From SG8-40 sp963792855 (GTDB taxonomy: Bacteria > Pseudomonadota > Gammaproteobacteria > Burkholderiales > Eutrophovitaceae): a stretch of DNA of 64,000 nt. Positions 9,579-19,900 of this stretch are shown here, one piece after another. Positions within the stretch are counted from its first letter, which is position 1; every line of letters begins with the position of its first letter. The notes beneath the pieces are model-generated. The model was given only the letters and a program-made list of their open reading frames with translations, was not told where the DNA came from and made no database searches. The position numbers and the translations under genes are program-made. Location: assembly GCA_963792855.1 (NCBI GenBank), contig CAWBXZ010000006.1, positions 248,001-312,000 on the forward strand, given 5' to 3'.

Positions 9579-10694
9579 TTGTTCAAATTTCGCGGCTATT
9601 TTCTCGTTTTCGGGGCGTTGGCTCTTTCTGCCCTTCTTTCAGCCTGCGGCTCGGAGCCGGAGGGCGGTAACCAGGCGGCAAAACCGGTGCAACCGGCGGC
9701 CGCCCCTGCCAAACCAATGGGCCTGCCGGTCAAGGCTGTGGAGGTCACGGTCGGCTCGGTCGTTGACGAGGTGACGGCAGTGGGCTCGCTGCTGTCAAAC
9801 GAAGCCGTGATGATCCGGCCGGAAATCGACGGGCGGATCGCCGGCCTGCATTTCGAGGAAGGCCAGAGGGTGACCAAGGGCGAGCGCCTCGTGACGATTG
9901 ACGGCAGTGAGTACGAGGCGCAACTGGCGGCGGTAAGGGCTGAATTAAACACGGAAAAACAACGGTATACCCGCGCCAAGGAATTGTATGAGCAGAAGTT
10001 CATCACCAAGGAGGCGCTCGATGTTCAGGCCGGGTCCGTTGACCGGTTGGCAGCGCGGGTGCAGGAAGCGCAGGTCAGGGTTGACAAGACGGTGATACGG
10101 GCGCCGTTCGCCGGCGTCATCGGCTTGCGCGAAGTCAGTCCCGGTGCCTACGTCAAGGCGGGTGACGATATAGTCACCCTGGGCAACTCCTATACGATCA
10201 AGGTTGATTTCCGTATTCCGGAGGTCTTCCTGTCCAAGATTGGGCAAAACCAACCGATCACGGTCCGGGTGGATGCCTATCCCGGCGAAGAGTTTCACGG
10301 GCAGGTATATGCCGTTCAGCCGGCCATCGACACGGAGACGCGTACTGCGATGATGCGCGCCCGTATTCCCAACAAGGAACTCAAGCTCAGACCGGGCATG
10401 TTTGCACGTGTCGCGCTGACAATGTCGACCCGGAAGGACGCGATTACCGTTCCCGAGGAGGCGCTCTGGCCGCAGGGCAAGGACAATTTCGTGTTCAAGG
10501 TCGTTGACGGCAAGGCGATGTTGACCAAGGTCGAGCTCGGTAATCGCCGACCGGGCGAGGTCGAGATCAACGAGGGCCTTGCGCCTGGCGACATGGTCGT
10601 CACCGAGGGCCAGATCAAGCTGCGTGACGGTGCGCCAGTCATGGTCATGGGTGCGCCCCCCGCGCCGCAAGACGGCGCCGGCAAGCCGGGCTGA
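9579..10694 (+). CDS. RND efflux periplasmic adaptor lipoprotein (AcrA/MexE type)
   Basis: The adaptor subunit of a drug-type RND pump. The open frame begins with a GTG at 9501, but I place the start at the TTG at 9579, which follows GCAAGAGG by 7 bases and puts a clean lipoprotein signal (FRGYFLVFGALALSALLSAC) at the N-terminus. This gives 371 residues, the usual length. Lipoyl halves (VMIRPEIDGRIAGLHFEEGQ region and TVIRAPFAGVIGLREVSPG region) flank a helical hairpin; the barrel and proximal domains follow. It precedes the permease by 26 bases, which contain an AAAGGAGG ribosome site. No outer-membrane partner is encoded here, so it may share the TolC-like protein at 3.2 kb. Confidence 0.88.
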   Translation: MFKFRGYFLVFGALALSALLSACGSEPEGGNQAAKPVQPAAAPAKPMGLPVKAVEVTVGSVVDEVTAVGSLLSNEAVMIRPEIDGRIAGLHFEEGQRVTKGERLVTIDGSEYEAQLAAVRAELNTEKQRYTRAKELYEQKFITKEALDVQAGSVDRLAARVQEAQVRVDKTVIRAPFAGVIGLREVSPGAYVKAGDDIVTLGNSYTIKVDFRIPEVFLSKIGQNQPITVRVDAYPGEEFHGQVYAVQPAIDTETRTAMMRARIPNKELKLRPGMFARVALTMSTRKDAITVPEEALWPQGKDNFVFKVVDGKAMLTKVELGNRRPGEVEINEGLAPGDMVVTEGQIKLRDGAPVMVMGAPPAPQDGAGKPG

Positions 10695-10720
10695 CATAAC
10701 CGGCGCAAAGGAGGCAGGCA

Positions 10721-13700
10721 ATGATTCTCTCCGAGATTTCCATCAGACGCCCGGTGCTTGCCACCGTCTTCAGTCTGATGATCGTTCTGTTAGGTGTGAT
10801 TTCTTTTGACCGGTTGTCGGTACGCGAGTATCCGAAAATCGACCCGCCGATCGTTTCGGTGCGAACGGTGTATACCGGGGCGACGGCCCAGGTCATCGAA
10901 AGCGTGATCACCACGCCGATCGAAGATGCCTTGTCGGGCATCGAGGGGATCAACACCATCAAGTCGAAAAGCCGTGAAGAGGTGAGCGAAGTCACGGTAA
11001 CGTTTGTCACCGACCGCAATGTCGAGGCGGCGGCCAACGACGTGCGCGACCGTGTTGCGCGCGTCAAGACGCTGCTTCCGCAGCAGGCCGATGATCCCGT
11101 CGTCAACAAGATTGAAGCTGACGCCTGGCCGGTGATGTGGATCGCGTTGATGAGCGACCGTCACTCGCCGATGGAACTGACCGATTACGCTGACCGTTAT
11201 CTGACCGACCCTCTCAAGGCGTTGCCCGGAGTGGCGACGGTCATCATCGGTGGTGAGCGCCGCTATGCCATGCGCATCTGGCTCGATCGCGAGCGACTGG
11301 CAGCCCGCGGCCTGACGCCGCAGGACGTAGAGGCGGCGCTGCGAATCCAGAACCTTGATTCGCCCGGCGGTCGTATCGAAAGCAACGAGCGCGAGTTGAC
11401 CGTCCTCGCGGAAACCGACTTACGCAGCCCTGAAGCGTTCAACAACATGGTGATCCGCGAAGTCGGCGGCTATCCGATTCGTATTCGCGACGTCGGCTAC
11501 GCCGCGCCGGGTCCGTACGAAAATCGCAAGATCGTGCGCGTCAGCGGACAGGAAGCACTCGGGCTGGGGGTGGTAAAGCAATCCACCGGAAACACATTGG
11601 CGCTCGCCCAGGCAGTACGCGAAATGGTGCCGCGACTGCAAGCGGGATTGCCCGAGGGCATGAGCATGCGCGTCGCCGTCGACACCTCGGAATTTATTTC
11701 AGCGGCGATCAATTCGGTCTACAAGGTAATGCTGGAAGCACTGGCGCTGGTGGTGCTGGTGATCTTCCTGTTCCTGCGCAGTGTCCGGGCGACGCTTATA
11801 CCGGTGGTGACGATACCGATTTCCCTGATTGGCGCGTTCTTCTTCCTGTATGTGCTGGGGTTCTCGATCAACGTGTTGACCCTGCTCGGGATCGTGCTCG
11901 CCGTCGGTCTGGTCGTCGATGACGCGATCGTGATGCTGGAAAATATTCACCGCCACATCGAAGACGGCATGTCGCGTTACCAGGCGGCCGTCACCGGCGC
12001 GAAGGAAATCGGATTTGCGGTGGTGGCAATGACCATCACCCTGGTTGCGGTGTTTACGCCATTGGTTTTCATGACCGGGCGGGTCGGGCAACTGTTTGTC
12101 GAATTCGCCCTGACTGTTGTTGCGGCGGTAGTCGTCAGCGGCTTCGTGGCCCTGACGCTGACGCCGATGATGTGTTCGATATTACTGAAGGAGCACGAAG
12201 GGCACGGAAAGCTGTTCAACCTCAGCGAACGGTTTTTCGACGGCATGCACAATGGTTACAAGGCCCTTCTGGTCGGCTTGCTCAAGGTGCGCTGGCTCAT
12301 CGTACTTGTGTTTTTCGGGGCGTTTGCCGGCATGGTGTTCCTGTTCACGCAACTCAAGCCGGAACTGTCCCCCGTTGAGGACCGCGGGGTGTTCATGGCG
12401 TTCGCGGTTGCGCCGGAAGGCTCCACCATGCAGTACACCGACCGTTACATGCACGCGGTTGCCAACGTGCTCAATGGCGTGCCTGAAATCGATACCCTGT
12501 TCGAGGTAGTCGCGCCGGGTCTGGATCGTCCGAACCCGGTGAATCTCGGTATTGGCTTCGCCGTTCTCAAGCACTGGGATGAGCGCGAACGCAGTCAACT
12601 CGAAATTACCAAGGAACTGACGCCCAAGCTGTTCGGGGGCTTGCCGGGAGTCATTTCGTTTGCCAAGGACCCGTTGTCGCTCGGCCAGAGTTTCCTCGCC
12701 AAGGACATCGAATACGTCATCTACGGCAACAGCTACGAGCAATTGCAGGACTACGTCAACAAGGTGATGGGCAGGTTGCGCGACTATCCCGGGATTACCG
12801 GTCTTGATACCGACCTGAAGCTGAACAAACCGCAGTTGCGCGTTGATATCGACCGCGACAAGGCATCGACGCTGGGCATTTCCATGGCCGCGATCGGCGG
12901 CACGCTGGAAACGTTGCTGGGCGGCAGCGACGTGACGCGCTACAAGCGCGAAGGCAAGCAGTATGACGTGGTGCTGCAGATGGAAGACGACAAGCGCCGC
13001 CAGCCGACCGACCTGACTTCAATCTATGTGCGCTCGCGCAGCGGCGAGCTGGTACAGCTGTCCAACCTGGTAAAGCTCGAAGAGACGGTTGCGCCGAAGG
13101 AACTCAATCACTTCAACAAATTCCGCGCTGCAATTATCAATGGCAACGTCGGCCCTGGTGCCAGCCTAGGCGAGGCGCTCGATTACATCGACAAGGTGGT
13201 CGCAGAAGAGCTGCCGAAATCGGTAGGCACCGATCTCGACGGCGCATCGCGGGAGTTCCGCGAGACCGGCGACGAAATGATGATCACGCTGGTGCTGGCG
13301 CTGATCTTCATTTATCTGGTGCTCGCGGCGCAGTTCGAAAGCTTTGTCGGCCCGCTCGTCATCATGCTGACGGTGCCGCTCGGCTTCGCTGGTGCGGTGC
13401 TGGCAATGTGGCTCAACGCAAAGTTCGGCACTGGCGGCACGCTCAACATTTACAGCCGGATCGGTCTGGTCATGCTGGTGGGACTGATCACCAAGAACGG
13501 TATTCTCATCGTCGAGTTTGCCAACCAGCTCCGCCGCACGGGGATGGAGCGTGCCGAGGCGATCATCGAGGCATCTTCCTTGCGACTGCGCCCGATTCTG
13601 ATGACGGCGCTCGCAACGGTGCTTGGCGCGTTGCCGCTGGCATTATCCTCAGGTGCCGGTGCCGAGGCGCGTGCCGCGATTGGCTGGGTTATCGTCGGCG

Positions 13701-13855
13701 GCATGTCGGTTGGTACGCTGCTGACCCTGTTCATTATTCCTGTCGCCTACTCGCTGATCGTGCGCAACGTGCACATGATCCCCGAAGAGCGCGAGGTCGC
13801 GGAGATGGGTGCCGGCGCGGGTGTCGTAACCTCGCCACAAAGTCGGGAGCAGTAA
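10721..13855 (+). CDS. RND multidrug efflux permease, HAE1 (AcrB/MexF) type
   Basis: An inner-membrane drug/proton antiporter of 1044 residues. The N-terminus (ISIRRPVLATVFSLMIVLLG) and the TM4 motif GLVVDDAIVMLENIHRH, with the paired aspartates that carry protons, are characteristic of the HAE1 family. The second repeat ends with LLTLFIIPVAYSLI. Twelve membrane segments and two large periplasmic loops are evident from the hydrophobicity pattern. It forms a two-gene operon with the upstream adaptor. Substrates cannot be predicted. A strong hairpin follows 42 bases after the stop. Confidence 0.93.
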   Translation: MILSEISIRRPVLATVFSLMIVLLGVISFDRLSVREYPKIDPPIVSVRTVYTGATAQVIESVITTPIEDALSGIEGINTIKSKSREEVSEVTVTFVTDRNVEAAANDVRDRVARVKTLLPQQADDPVVNKIEADAWPVMWIALMSDRHSPMELTDYADRYLTDPLKALPGVATVIIGGERRYAMRIWLDRERLAARGLTPQDVEAALRIQNLDSPGGRIESNERELTVLAETDLRSPEAFNNMVIREVGGYPIRIRDVGYAAPGPYENRKIVRVSGQEALGLGVVKQSTGNTLALAQAVREMVPRLQAGLPEGMSMRVAVDTSEFISAAINSVYKVMLEALALVVLVIFLFLRSVRATLIPVVTIPISLIGAFFFLYVLGFSINVLTLLGIVLAVGLVVDDAIVMLENIHRHIEDGMSRYQAAVTGAKEIGFAVVAMTITLVAVFTPLVFMTGRVGQLFVEFALTVVAAVVVSGFVALTLTPMMCSILLKEHEGHGKLFNLSERFFDGMHNGYKALLVGLLKVRWLIVLVFFGAFAGMVFLFTQLKPELSPVEDRGVFMAFAVAPEGSTMQYTDRYMHAVANVLNGVPEIDTLFEVVAPGLDRPNPVNLGIGFAVLKHWDERERSQLEITKELTPKLFGGLPGVISFAKDPLSLGQSFLAKDIEYVIYGNSYEQLQDYVNKVMGRLRDYPGITGLDTDLKLNKPQLRVDIDRDKASTLGISMAAIGGTLETLLGGSDVTRYKREGKQYDVVLQMEDDKRRQPTDLTSIYVRSRSGELVQLSNLVKLEETVAPKELNHFNKFRAAIINGNVGPGASLGEALDYIDKVVAEELPKSVGTDLDGASREFRETGDEMMITLVLALIFIYLVLAAQFESFVGPLVIMLTVPLGFAGAVLAMWLNAKFGTGGTLNIYSRIGLVMLVGLITKNGILIVEFANQLRRTGMERAEAIIEASSLRLRPILMTALATVLGALPLALSSGAGAEARAAIGWVIVGGMSVGTLLTLFIIPVAYSLIVRNVHMIPEEREVAEMGAGAGVVTSPQSREQ

Positions 13856-13896
13856 GAACCGGCACCGGCGGTGTTGGTTGCGAATGTCAGCTGAAT

Positions 13897-13918
13897 CGAC
13901 GGGCGCAAGCGCCCGTCG
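13897..13918 (+). terminator. perfect 10-bp hairpin after the RND operon
   Basis: CGACGGGCGC (13897-13906) is the exact reverse complement of GCGCCCGTCG (13909-13918), with two bases between; in practice the loop is CAAG. It sits between the RND permease and the pirin gene. There is no T-tract, so intrinsic termination would be weak. Confidence 0.5.
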
Positions 13919-13950
13919 CTGTCACGGGCAGCGCGGTTTCGGAGCGCATC

Positions 13951-14649
13951 ATGGTTGAAATTCGTCGTGCCGGCGAACGAGGCTACGCTGACCACGGCTG
14001 GCTGAAGAGCTACCACTCGTTTTCCTTTGCTGCTTATCACGACCCGGAGCACATGGGCTTCGGCCCGCTGCGAGTGATCAACGAAGACCGCGTTACGGGT
14101 GGCGCCGGTTTCGCCCTCCATCCGCACAAGGACATGGAAATTATCAGCTATGTGTTGTCCGGTAGCCTGGAACACCGCGACAGCATGGGTACCGGGTCGG
14201 TTATCCGGGCGGGCGACGTGCAGCGCATGAGTGCCGGCAGCGGAGTCTTGCACAGTGAGTACAACCATTCGCCCGACGATCCGGTTCATTTTCTGCAAAT
14301 CTGGATCGAACCCGATCGACGCGGTATCGCCCCGGAGTACGAGCAAACGTCCATTGCAGCCAGCGCCATGCGCGGAAAATTGCGCTTGGCGGCGTCCCCG
14401 GACGGACGCGACGGATCAATGCGGATCAACGCGGATGCGCTGATGTTTTCTGCCCTGGTCGATGGCGAAGAACGGCTGGGCTATGAGATTGCGCCGGGCA
14501 GAAGAATCTATTTGCAGGTCGTTCGCGGCGGACTCAGGGCTAATGGTGTTGCACTCGAATCCGGAGATGCGGTCAAGATTCGTGACGAGCCGCGGGTGTC
14601 CATTGAGGGAGGCCGCGAGGCCGAGTTACTGTTGTTCGATTTGCCCTGA
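13951..14649 (+). CDS. pirin family protein
   Basis: A bicupin protein of 232 residues. The N-terminal cupin carries the pirin metal-site pattern, with FALHPHKDMEIISYVLSG around residues 53-70 and GVLHSEYNHS later, and pirin hallmarks such as GFGPLRVINEDRV near 35. The family binds Fe(II); some members dioxygenate quercetin and others regulate. An open frame extends far upstream, overlapping the RND permease, but the homology starts at this ATG (MVEIRRAGERGYADHGW). It lies 27 bases before the ABC ATPase gene, in the same direction, so co-transcription is possible though functionally unexplained. Confidence 0.92.
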   Translation: MVEIRRAGERGYADHGWLKSYHSFSFAAYHDPEHMGFGPLRVINEDRVTGGAGFALHPHKDMEIISYVLSGSLEHRDSMGTGSVIRAGDVQRMSAGSGVLHSEYNHSPDDPVHFLQIWIEPDRRGIAPEYEQTSIAASAMRGKLRLAASPDGRDGSMRINADALMFSALVDGEERLGYEIAPGRRIYLQVVRGGLRANGVALESGDAVKIRDEPRVSIEGGREAELLLFDLP

Positions 14650-14676
14650 CCCACCCGGTCGATCAACCCGATCCAG

Positions 14677-15384
14677 ATGAAACCCTCCGACCAGCAAGCG
14701 AGCACGTCTGCAGTGCTTTGTGTTCGCGAGGTATCCAAGCGCTTCGACGGCGCAAACCCGCGAACGGTTTTTCGCTCGGTGAACCTTGACGTGTCTGCGG
14801 GTGACTACGTTGCGATCATGGGCGAGTCCGGTATCGGCAAGTCGACCATGCTCAATATCATCGCTGGACTTGAAACGCTGGATACGGGAGACGTATTGCT
14901 CGATGGCGTCAGTCTCGCCGGATTGACCGATGACGAACTGACGCGACTCCGGCGCAAGTGCATGGGATTTGTATTTCAGGCGTTTCACATCCTGCCGTAC
15001 CTGTCGGTGGCGCAAAACGTTGAATTGCCATTGGCGCTGTTGCCGACGGATACGGAGGCGATACGCGGGCGGGTCGACGAAATGCTGCAGGCGATCGGGT
15101 TGAGCGAGCGTGCGCACAGCATGCCCCGGGAGTTGTCCGGTGGCGAATTGCAGCGTGTCGCGATTGCCCGGGCGCTGGTACATCGCCCGCGACTGGTGCT
15201 GGCGGACGAACCGACCGGCAATCTCGATCCCGAAACCGCGGCACGGATACTTTCGTTGCTGAAGTCGCAGATAAAGCAAAACCGGGCGGCGGGCATTCTG
15301 GTAACGCATTCGCCCGAGGCTGCCCGGACCGCCGACCGGATTCTTACGCTGACGTCTTCGGGGCTGGTCGCACAGGGCTCATAA
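14677..15384 (+). CDS. ABC transporter ATPase, LolD/MacB type, without adjacent permease
   Basis: A cytosolic ABC ATPase of 235 residues with Walker A GESGIGKST (about 50), Q-loop FVFQ, signature LSGGE, Walker B LVLADEPTGNLDPE and H-loop VTHS. The GESG(I/S)GKST and DEPTGNLD forms place it with the MacB/LolD/FtsE group, which pairs with FtsX-type permeases. In many proteobacteria a gene like this precedes an approximately 830-aa FtsX permease and an AttH/CrtC-like protein. Here those two genes occur 18.3 kb further on (33694-37321), and the gene directly downstream is convergent and unrelated. Separation by insertion is an inference. Confidence 0.92.
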   Translation: MKPSDQQASTSAVLCVREVSKRFDGANPRTVFRSVNLDVSAGDYVAIMGESGIGKSTMLNIIAGLETLDTGDVLLDGVSLAGLTDDELTRLRRKCMGFVFQAFHILPYLSVAQNVELPLALLPTDTEAIRGRVDEMLQAIGLSERAHSMPRELSGGELQRVAIARALVHRPRLVLADEPTGNLDPETAARILSLLKSQIKQNRAAGILVTHSPEAARTADRILTLTSSGLVAQGS

Positions 15385-15547
15385 CCCTTTGGTCCTGGGT
15401 TCAAGAAAAAAGCGGACCACCAACCACCTCGTTGCCTCTGTCGAGGTTGCTTGGCAACACGTGACCACTTGTCGCGTCTCGCTGCGGAATGGTCGATCTT
15501 TTGCCACCGATAAATTGAGTCCGCCCCCCGAATGATTCAAGCATGTG

Positions 15548-16507
15548 TCATTGGCGGGGGTGGCGTTCCAGAAAATCGAGCACCGTTGAATTGAAAGCAT
15601 GTGGAGTAACGAAGTGAACCGCGTGTGGCGAGTCTTTAACCGACACCCTCTCGATATTTGGCACCAAAGACGCGAATTTTTCAGTGACCTTGGTCAGCCA
15701 GGGTATGCTGTTACCCCCCTCGACCGATAGCGTTGGCACAGAGATTTGTCGCGCGTCCTCGAAAGTGAATGGGGAGATCGGCGTTGGAGCTTCTAGTTCT
15801 GCCTTAAATTCCGGCGCATTGTCGAGCATAGCGGCCTGCATTTCGGGCGAAAGACTGTCAAAAGTGCCTTCCCCGAGCACGCCATCGCAGAATACCCGTA
15901 CGGCTTCATCCGTGTTCCCTGCCGCCATTGCCTTGAAGGCAGGTTCCATGACCTCATTGACGAACGGTTCTATACACTCCGGTCCGCCATCAATTTGTTC
16001 CACCCACGGAACGATTGAGGGTTCGATCACGATGAGATTGCACACGACGTCGGGATAGTGGCGGGCACAATGCGCTGCCACTGCAGCCCCGTAGGATTGG
16101 CCAATCAAGTGCACAGGACCAAAACCCAAGGCTCGTATGAAACCAGCAAGATCCTCTGCGTGAAGCGCGGAGGAATAGTCCATTCCGTCACCTACCCAGG
16201 TATTCGGATAGTGATACCGTCGGCTGTAGGAAATCACTCGATAACGTTGCGCGAACGCCTCGAATTGGTATCCCCATGTGCGATAGTCGCCAATTGAACC
16301 ATGGACGAAAACGACGGGTTCACCTTCACCAACTTCGAAGTAGTTTAACTCCGTGCCACCAACCTGTACGCGCTTGGTTGGCAAATCAAATGCTCTATCT
16401 GAGCCGTCACCTTGCGTGTGCGCGATCTGCTCGAGAAGGGTACCCGTAACGAGGCCCGGCATCTGAATGTAAAGTTCACCCTTGCGTGTAAATTGTCGTT
16501 CCCACAT
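15548..16507 (-). CDS. alpha/beta hydrolase
   Basis: A soluble alpha/beta-fold hydrolase of 319 residues. Visible elements are the oxyanion-hole region VVFVHGSIGDYRTWG, the nucleophile elbow GQSYGA, and the C-terminal catalytic-His region DSPHAVHFVTP. An acid residue follows strand 7 near VEGGNSIPW or earlier. No signal peptide. The frame opens at 16534, overlapping the stop of the upstream regulator as ATGA, but an AAGGAG site 8 bases before the ATG at 16507 supports the internal start. The substrate is unknown. Lower GC than the flanking operons suggests that it moved together with the regulator. Confidence 0.85.
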   Translation of the reverse strand: MWERQFTRKGELYIQMPGLVTGTLLEQIAHTQGDGSDRAFDLPTKRVQVGGTELNYFEVGEGEPVVFVHGSIGDYRTWGYQFEAFAQRYRVISYSRRYHYPNTWVGDGMDYSSALHAEDLAGFIRALGFGPVHLIGQSYGAAVAAHCARHYPDVVCNLIVIEPSIVPWVEQIDGGPECIEPFVNEVMEPAFKAMAAGNTDEAVRVFCDGVLGEGTFDSLSPEMQAAMLDNAPEFKAELEAPTPISPFTFEDARQISVPTLSVEGGNSIPWLTKVTEKFASLVPNIERVSVKDSPHAVHFVTPHAFNSTVLDFLERHPRQ

Positions 16508-16530
16508 TCGTTTTTCTCCTTCCCGTCTTA

Positions 16531-18141
16531 TCAACTCGTCGTGTTCTCATCCAATCCCTGTGCAACAATGCGTTCGCGCAGCAACTCGGTTTTCTTCGAC
16601 GGATGCAATCCCAGTGCAATGGAAAGCATTTCACGACACCGCCGGTAGACGTTATAGGCCTCCGCAAAGTCGCCCTGTTCGAGATGGCAAGCCATTAAAC
16701 GTTGGTACATTTCCTCAGAAAGAGGATCTACCTCCAGTGCATGTTTATAAGTGGTCGCGGCGTTCGCATTGGCGCCGCGCCGCGCCTCGCGCTCGCCGAG
16801 CTGTTCCACCGCGCTAATAAATTTCGCTCGCCAGCGTTCTCTGGCGGGAAGCATCCATGGTTGCGGTGCTTCTCGTCCGAACGCCGGGCCCCGATAGAGG
16901 TCGAAAAGACTGTTTGCCGCACCAGCACTCCCGTCAGCTTCATTAACCGCGCCCTCGTTGATGGCCGAAACGTTTGCGCATGCGAGTTCAAAAGCCCAGG
17001 CGTCGACCCAGATAATGTCGGGGTTGAGCTTGATTCTGCTGTCTTGCATGACGACCGCGTCGTCGTTTTGAAGCATCTTGCGCAGACGATGCAGCGCCAT
17101 GCGCAACGCACTTTCCGCCGAATCCCCTTCGGAGTCGGGCCACAGTTCCTGAGCAATCAATGTCCGGTCGGCTCCGTTTATACCCTTTGCTACCAACGCC
17201 GCCAAAAGTTCAAGTGGCTTTTTTTGTGCCTTTCGTGAGGCTTCCTGTAGTCGGCCGTCCACCTCAACCGAAAAAGAGTCAAACACCCGAACCTTGATCG
17301 ACCATGGCCATTGTTCGCTGACTGCTTGCGACGGCGGTGGCAGCGCAAATCGCCTGATAATGTCGAGCGAGTACTGCGTTTCAATGTTCTTGCGCAAGGC
17401 CTCGGCGCACAACGAGGAAAGCATTTTCGGAAAACGTACGAATCCGTAGAGGTAACCGCGACTGCGCGCAACCGTCAACGCGCGCTCGAGGAGTGCGTCG
17501 GCTTTGTCATTTTGACCGAGTTGCAAATAAGCGTACGTTTCGATAAGCAAATGATGGACTTCAATCCTTTCTGCCTTGATGTTCCCAAGAATATCCCGGG
17601 ACTGTGCCACCGCTTCGAGTGCCGCATTGCCGTCGCCACATTCGCAGTGAGCAATCGCCAGTAGGGCGAGTGACTCCATCTCACTGGCGCGAGACCCGGT
17701 TTCCCGCGCAAGCAAAGTGGCGTTCCGTGCATGTCCACGAGCGGAGTTACAGTCGCCCTGCAAAAGGGCGATCGCGCTGCCGACAATGTGGAAGACAATG
17801 TCCTCCTGACGTCGCCCCGGAGTCAGCAACTCGGCTGCCCTGGATAGTGCGAGTGCCCCTTCGTCGCCTTCTCCAAGCGTCATATGCTCATGAGCCCGGA
17901 CCAACGAGAGCAGGATCTGGGTGGACTGCAATCCGCTTGATTCCGCGACCGCTCGCGCATTTGCCAATACGCTGCTCATTCGCGTGTCGTCGCCCTGCAT
18001 GGCGTAGTGGTGTCCGGCCGCAAGCAACCACCAGATGCGATTGAACGGCGCAACATCAGTGTTTTTAAGCAATGGCTCGACGTAACTGACCAACAGGCGG
18101 GCTCTCTCCGGGGAGAAGAAATCGTAATAGGTGAGCAGCAT
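16531..18141 (-). pseudogene. MalT/AfsR-like regulator, C-terminal part (TPR, winged helix, BTAD), frame-broken
   Basis: This is the downstream reading frame of a roughly 1,060-residue regulator whose N-terminal part occupies 17976-19733. It holds TPR-like helical repeats (about the first 250 residues of this piece), then an OmpR-type winged helix (IKVRVFDSFSVEVDGR to WVDAWAFE) and a bacterial transcriptional activation (BTAD) domain to the end (TYKHALEVDPLSEEMYQRLMACHLEQG, in pieces). Reading back past its first ATG, the same frame gives PNVSLSAAAMLLTYYDFF, continuous in character with the N-terminal half. The break is therefore one missing base near 18165. It could be a real mutation or an error; a separate downstream protein starting at 18141 is less likely. 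Confidence 0.7.
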
Positions 18142-19733
18142 CGCTGCTGCGGAGAGCGAAACATTGGGCTCAGGTCACGCGTAATCAGTAATGACACGCG
18201 CTCCGCGAACGTTGCAAGCTCAGGGTGACCTGGCCGGGCATGAAACATGGCAACCTGAAGCATGGAAAGCACATGCAATTCGGTGTCCGGCGAAGGAAAA
18301 TCCATACCGTGTGAGAGCAACTCCGTCAGTTCATCAATCCAACGGGGGAGGTCGCTAAAGTCGTCAAAGCCGAGGTAATAGGTCTGAATGATCGCGGCTG
18401 CCGCGAGCGCCTGACCGAGCGCATTTTCTTCCGCCAAGAATCGCTCGGATGCGCGCACCAGTGTGGCGCGTGCGGACTTCGTATTCGATGCAATCTGAGC
18501 CATGCCAAGGCAATAAAGCAGTCGCGGCGATGTGGCGAGGTACCACGAAGGCAGCGACATGACCCAATTAGCCATTGTCTGATAATGTCCGCGCGCAAAC
18601 ATCTGGTGGGACTGTTCCAGGATCAATCTGGCTGCCGACGCCCACTCGCCAGCGCTGGTCAGCAGAGGAACCGCATGGGTCGCCTGCCCGGTTTCGACCA
18701 GCACCTTGGCCGCCAGCCGCTGCAGCCGCATGTACTCCGGTGGTGAAAGAACGCGAGGCGCCAGTTCACGCAGAAATACACGGAACAAAGCGTGGTACTG
18801 ATACGTTACCGGTGTGCCATCGAGACGATCCACGAACATGTTCCGCCGGTTCAATTCGGCCAACCGCTGCCACGCGTTCGTGTCACCGGTCATTCTCTCA
18901 ATCGAACTCGCGGAGAATCGTGGCAGAAAACACGTGCGCAGGAGTACGCTTTGCGTTTGTTCCGGTAGCTGGTTGAAAATCTCGGTGGCGAAGAACCCGA
19001 ACAACGCATCCTGATGTCGCGGCAACTCGGATAGATGTATACGCCCGGTATTGCGGTAGTTTTCCAGGAGTAGCCGCAGACCTGCCAGCCAGCCCCCCGC
19101 CTGCTCGTGCAGCTTCGTGGCTACCGAGTCATTAATTCCCGGTATGTCTGAACTGATCTGCAACGTCTCTTGTTCGCTAAGCCGCAAATCAGACCAGGTG
19201 ACGGATGTGATCAGACCTTGCAGACTTGTGCGGGCAAACTCTGCGGGAACATCGTCACGGCTTGTGACAATCAAGTGCCGATCGTGCGGTGTTTCGTGTA
19301 TCGCCGCCAGTAACACTTTTGCAAAGTTTCCTGCACTGTCCAGTGTTGGCACGCCATCGATCACGAGGGTGCTGCCTGGTGCCTGAAGTTCATAGAAGAC
19401 GCGAAAGAATTTTCGCGCGAATGCGATGATGTCCGATTGATGCTCGGGTGCCAGTGCTGGAAGGCGACTACGCGAGCGCCGGGTCGCTTCGGTCAGATAG
19501 TAAAAAAGAGAGGCAGGATCCGCGTCAGCTGCGTCGAACTGGTACCAGAGCGCTGGAATTTTGCGCGATTCCAGATAACTCGCGACGAGCATTGTTTTGC
19601 CTGCCCCGGGAGGACCGGATATCCAGGTAGCCGAGCGGTCTTTTGAGCCGTCGAGTAACTGGAACAGCCGATCGCGGACTACAATCCCGTCCAGTCTTGG
19701 GCGTGTTAGTTTGGCCGGTACCTGCCTTACCAT
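17976..19733 (-). pseudogene. MalT/AfsR-like regulator, N-terminal ATPase part, frame-broken
   Basis: The N-terminal portion of a large STAND-type ATP-dependent transcriptional regulator. The P-loop WISGPPGAGKTMLVASYLE lies near residue 37-55, the Walker B-like STLVIDGVPTLDS near 120, and a sensor motif HLIVTSRDD near 150, followed by a winged-helix/TPR section. The true protein leaves this frame near 18165; the last 60 or so residues (rich in Arg/Cys/Ser) are out-of-frame translation. Expected partner sequence continues in the frame ending at 16531. The gene probably activates the coupled hydrolase and perhaps neighbours in response to an unidentified ligand. Composition is lower in GC than the surrounding genome. 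Confidence 0.72.
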
Positions 19734-19900
19734 CGGACTCCCCGCGTCATATTGTCAGAAAAGGTAACTCCCATCTTTCAATATCGCTCCAAGTACCACA
19801 CGATCATAGCCCGAAAACTTCCTGACTGGTGCGTTGATCGGATTCCGAACCCGGAGATAAGAGGTTTCGCGGAATCCGCATCAACGTTGTCTGGAATTCA

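Noticed and set aside
13408..13950. Long open frame continuing upstream of pirin through the RND permease
   Set aside because: It is an out-of-frame shadow of the permease; pirin homology begins at the ATG at 13951.
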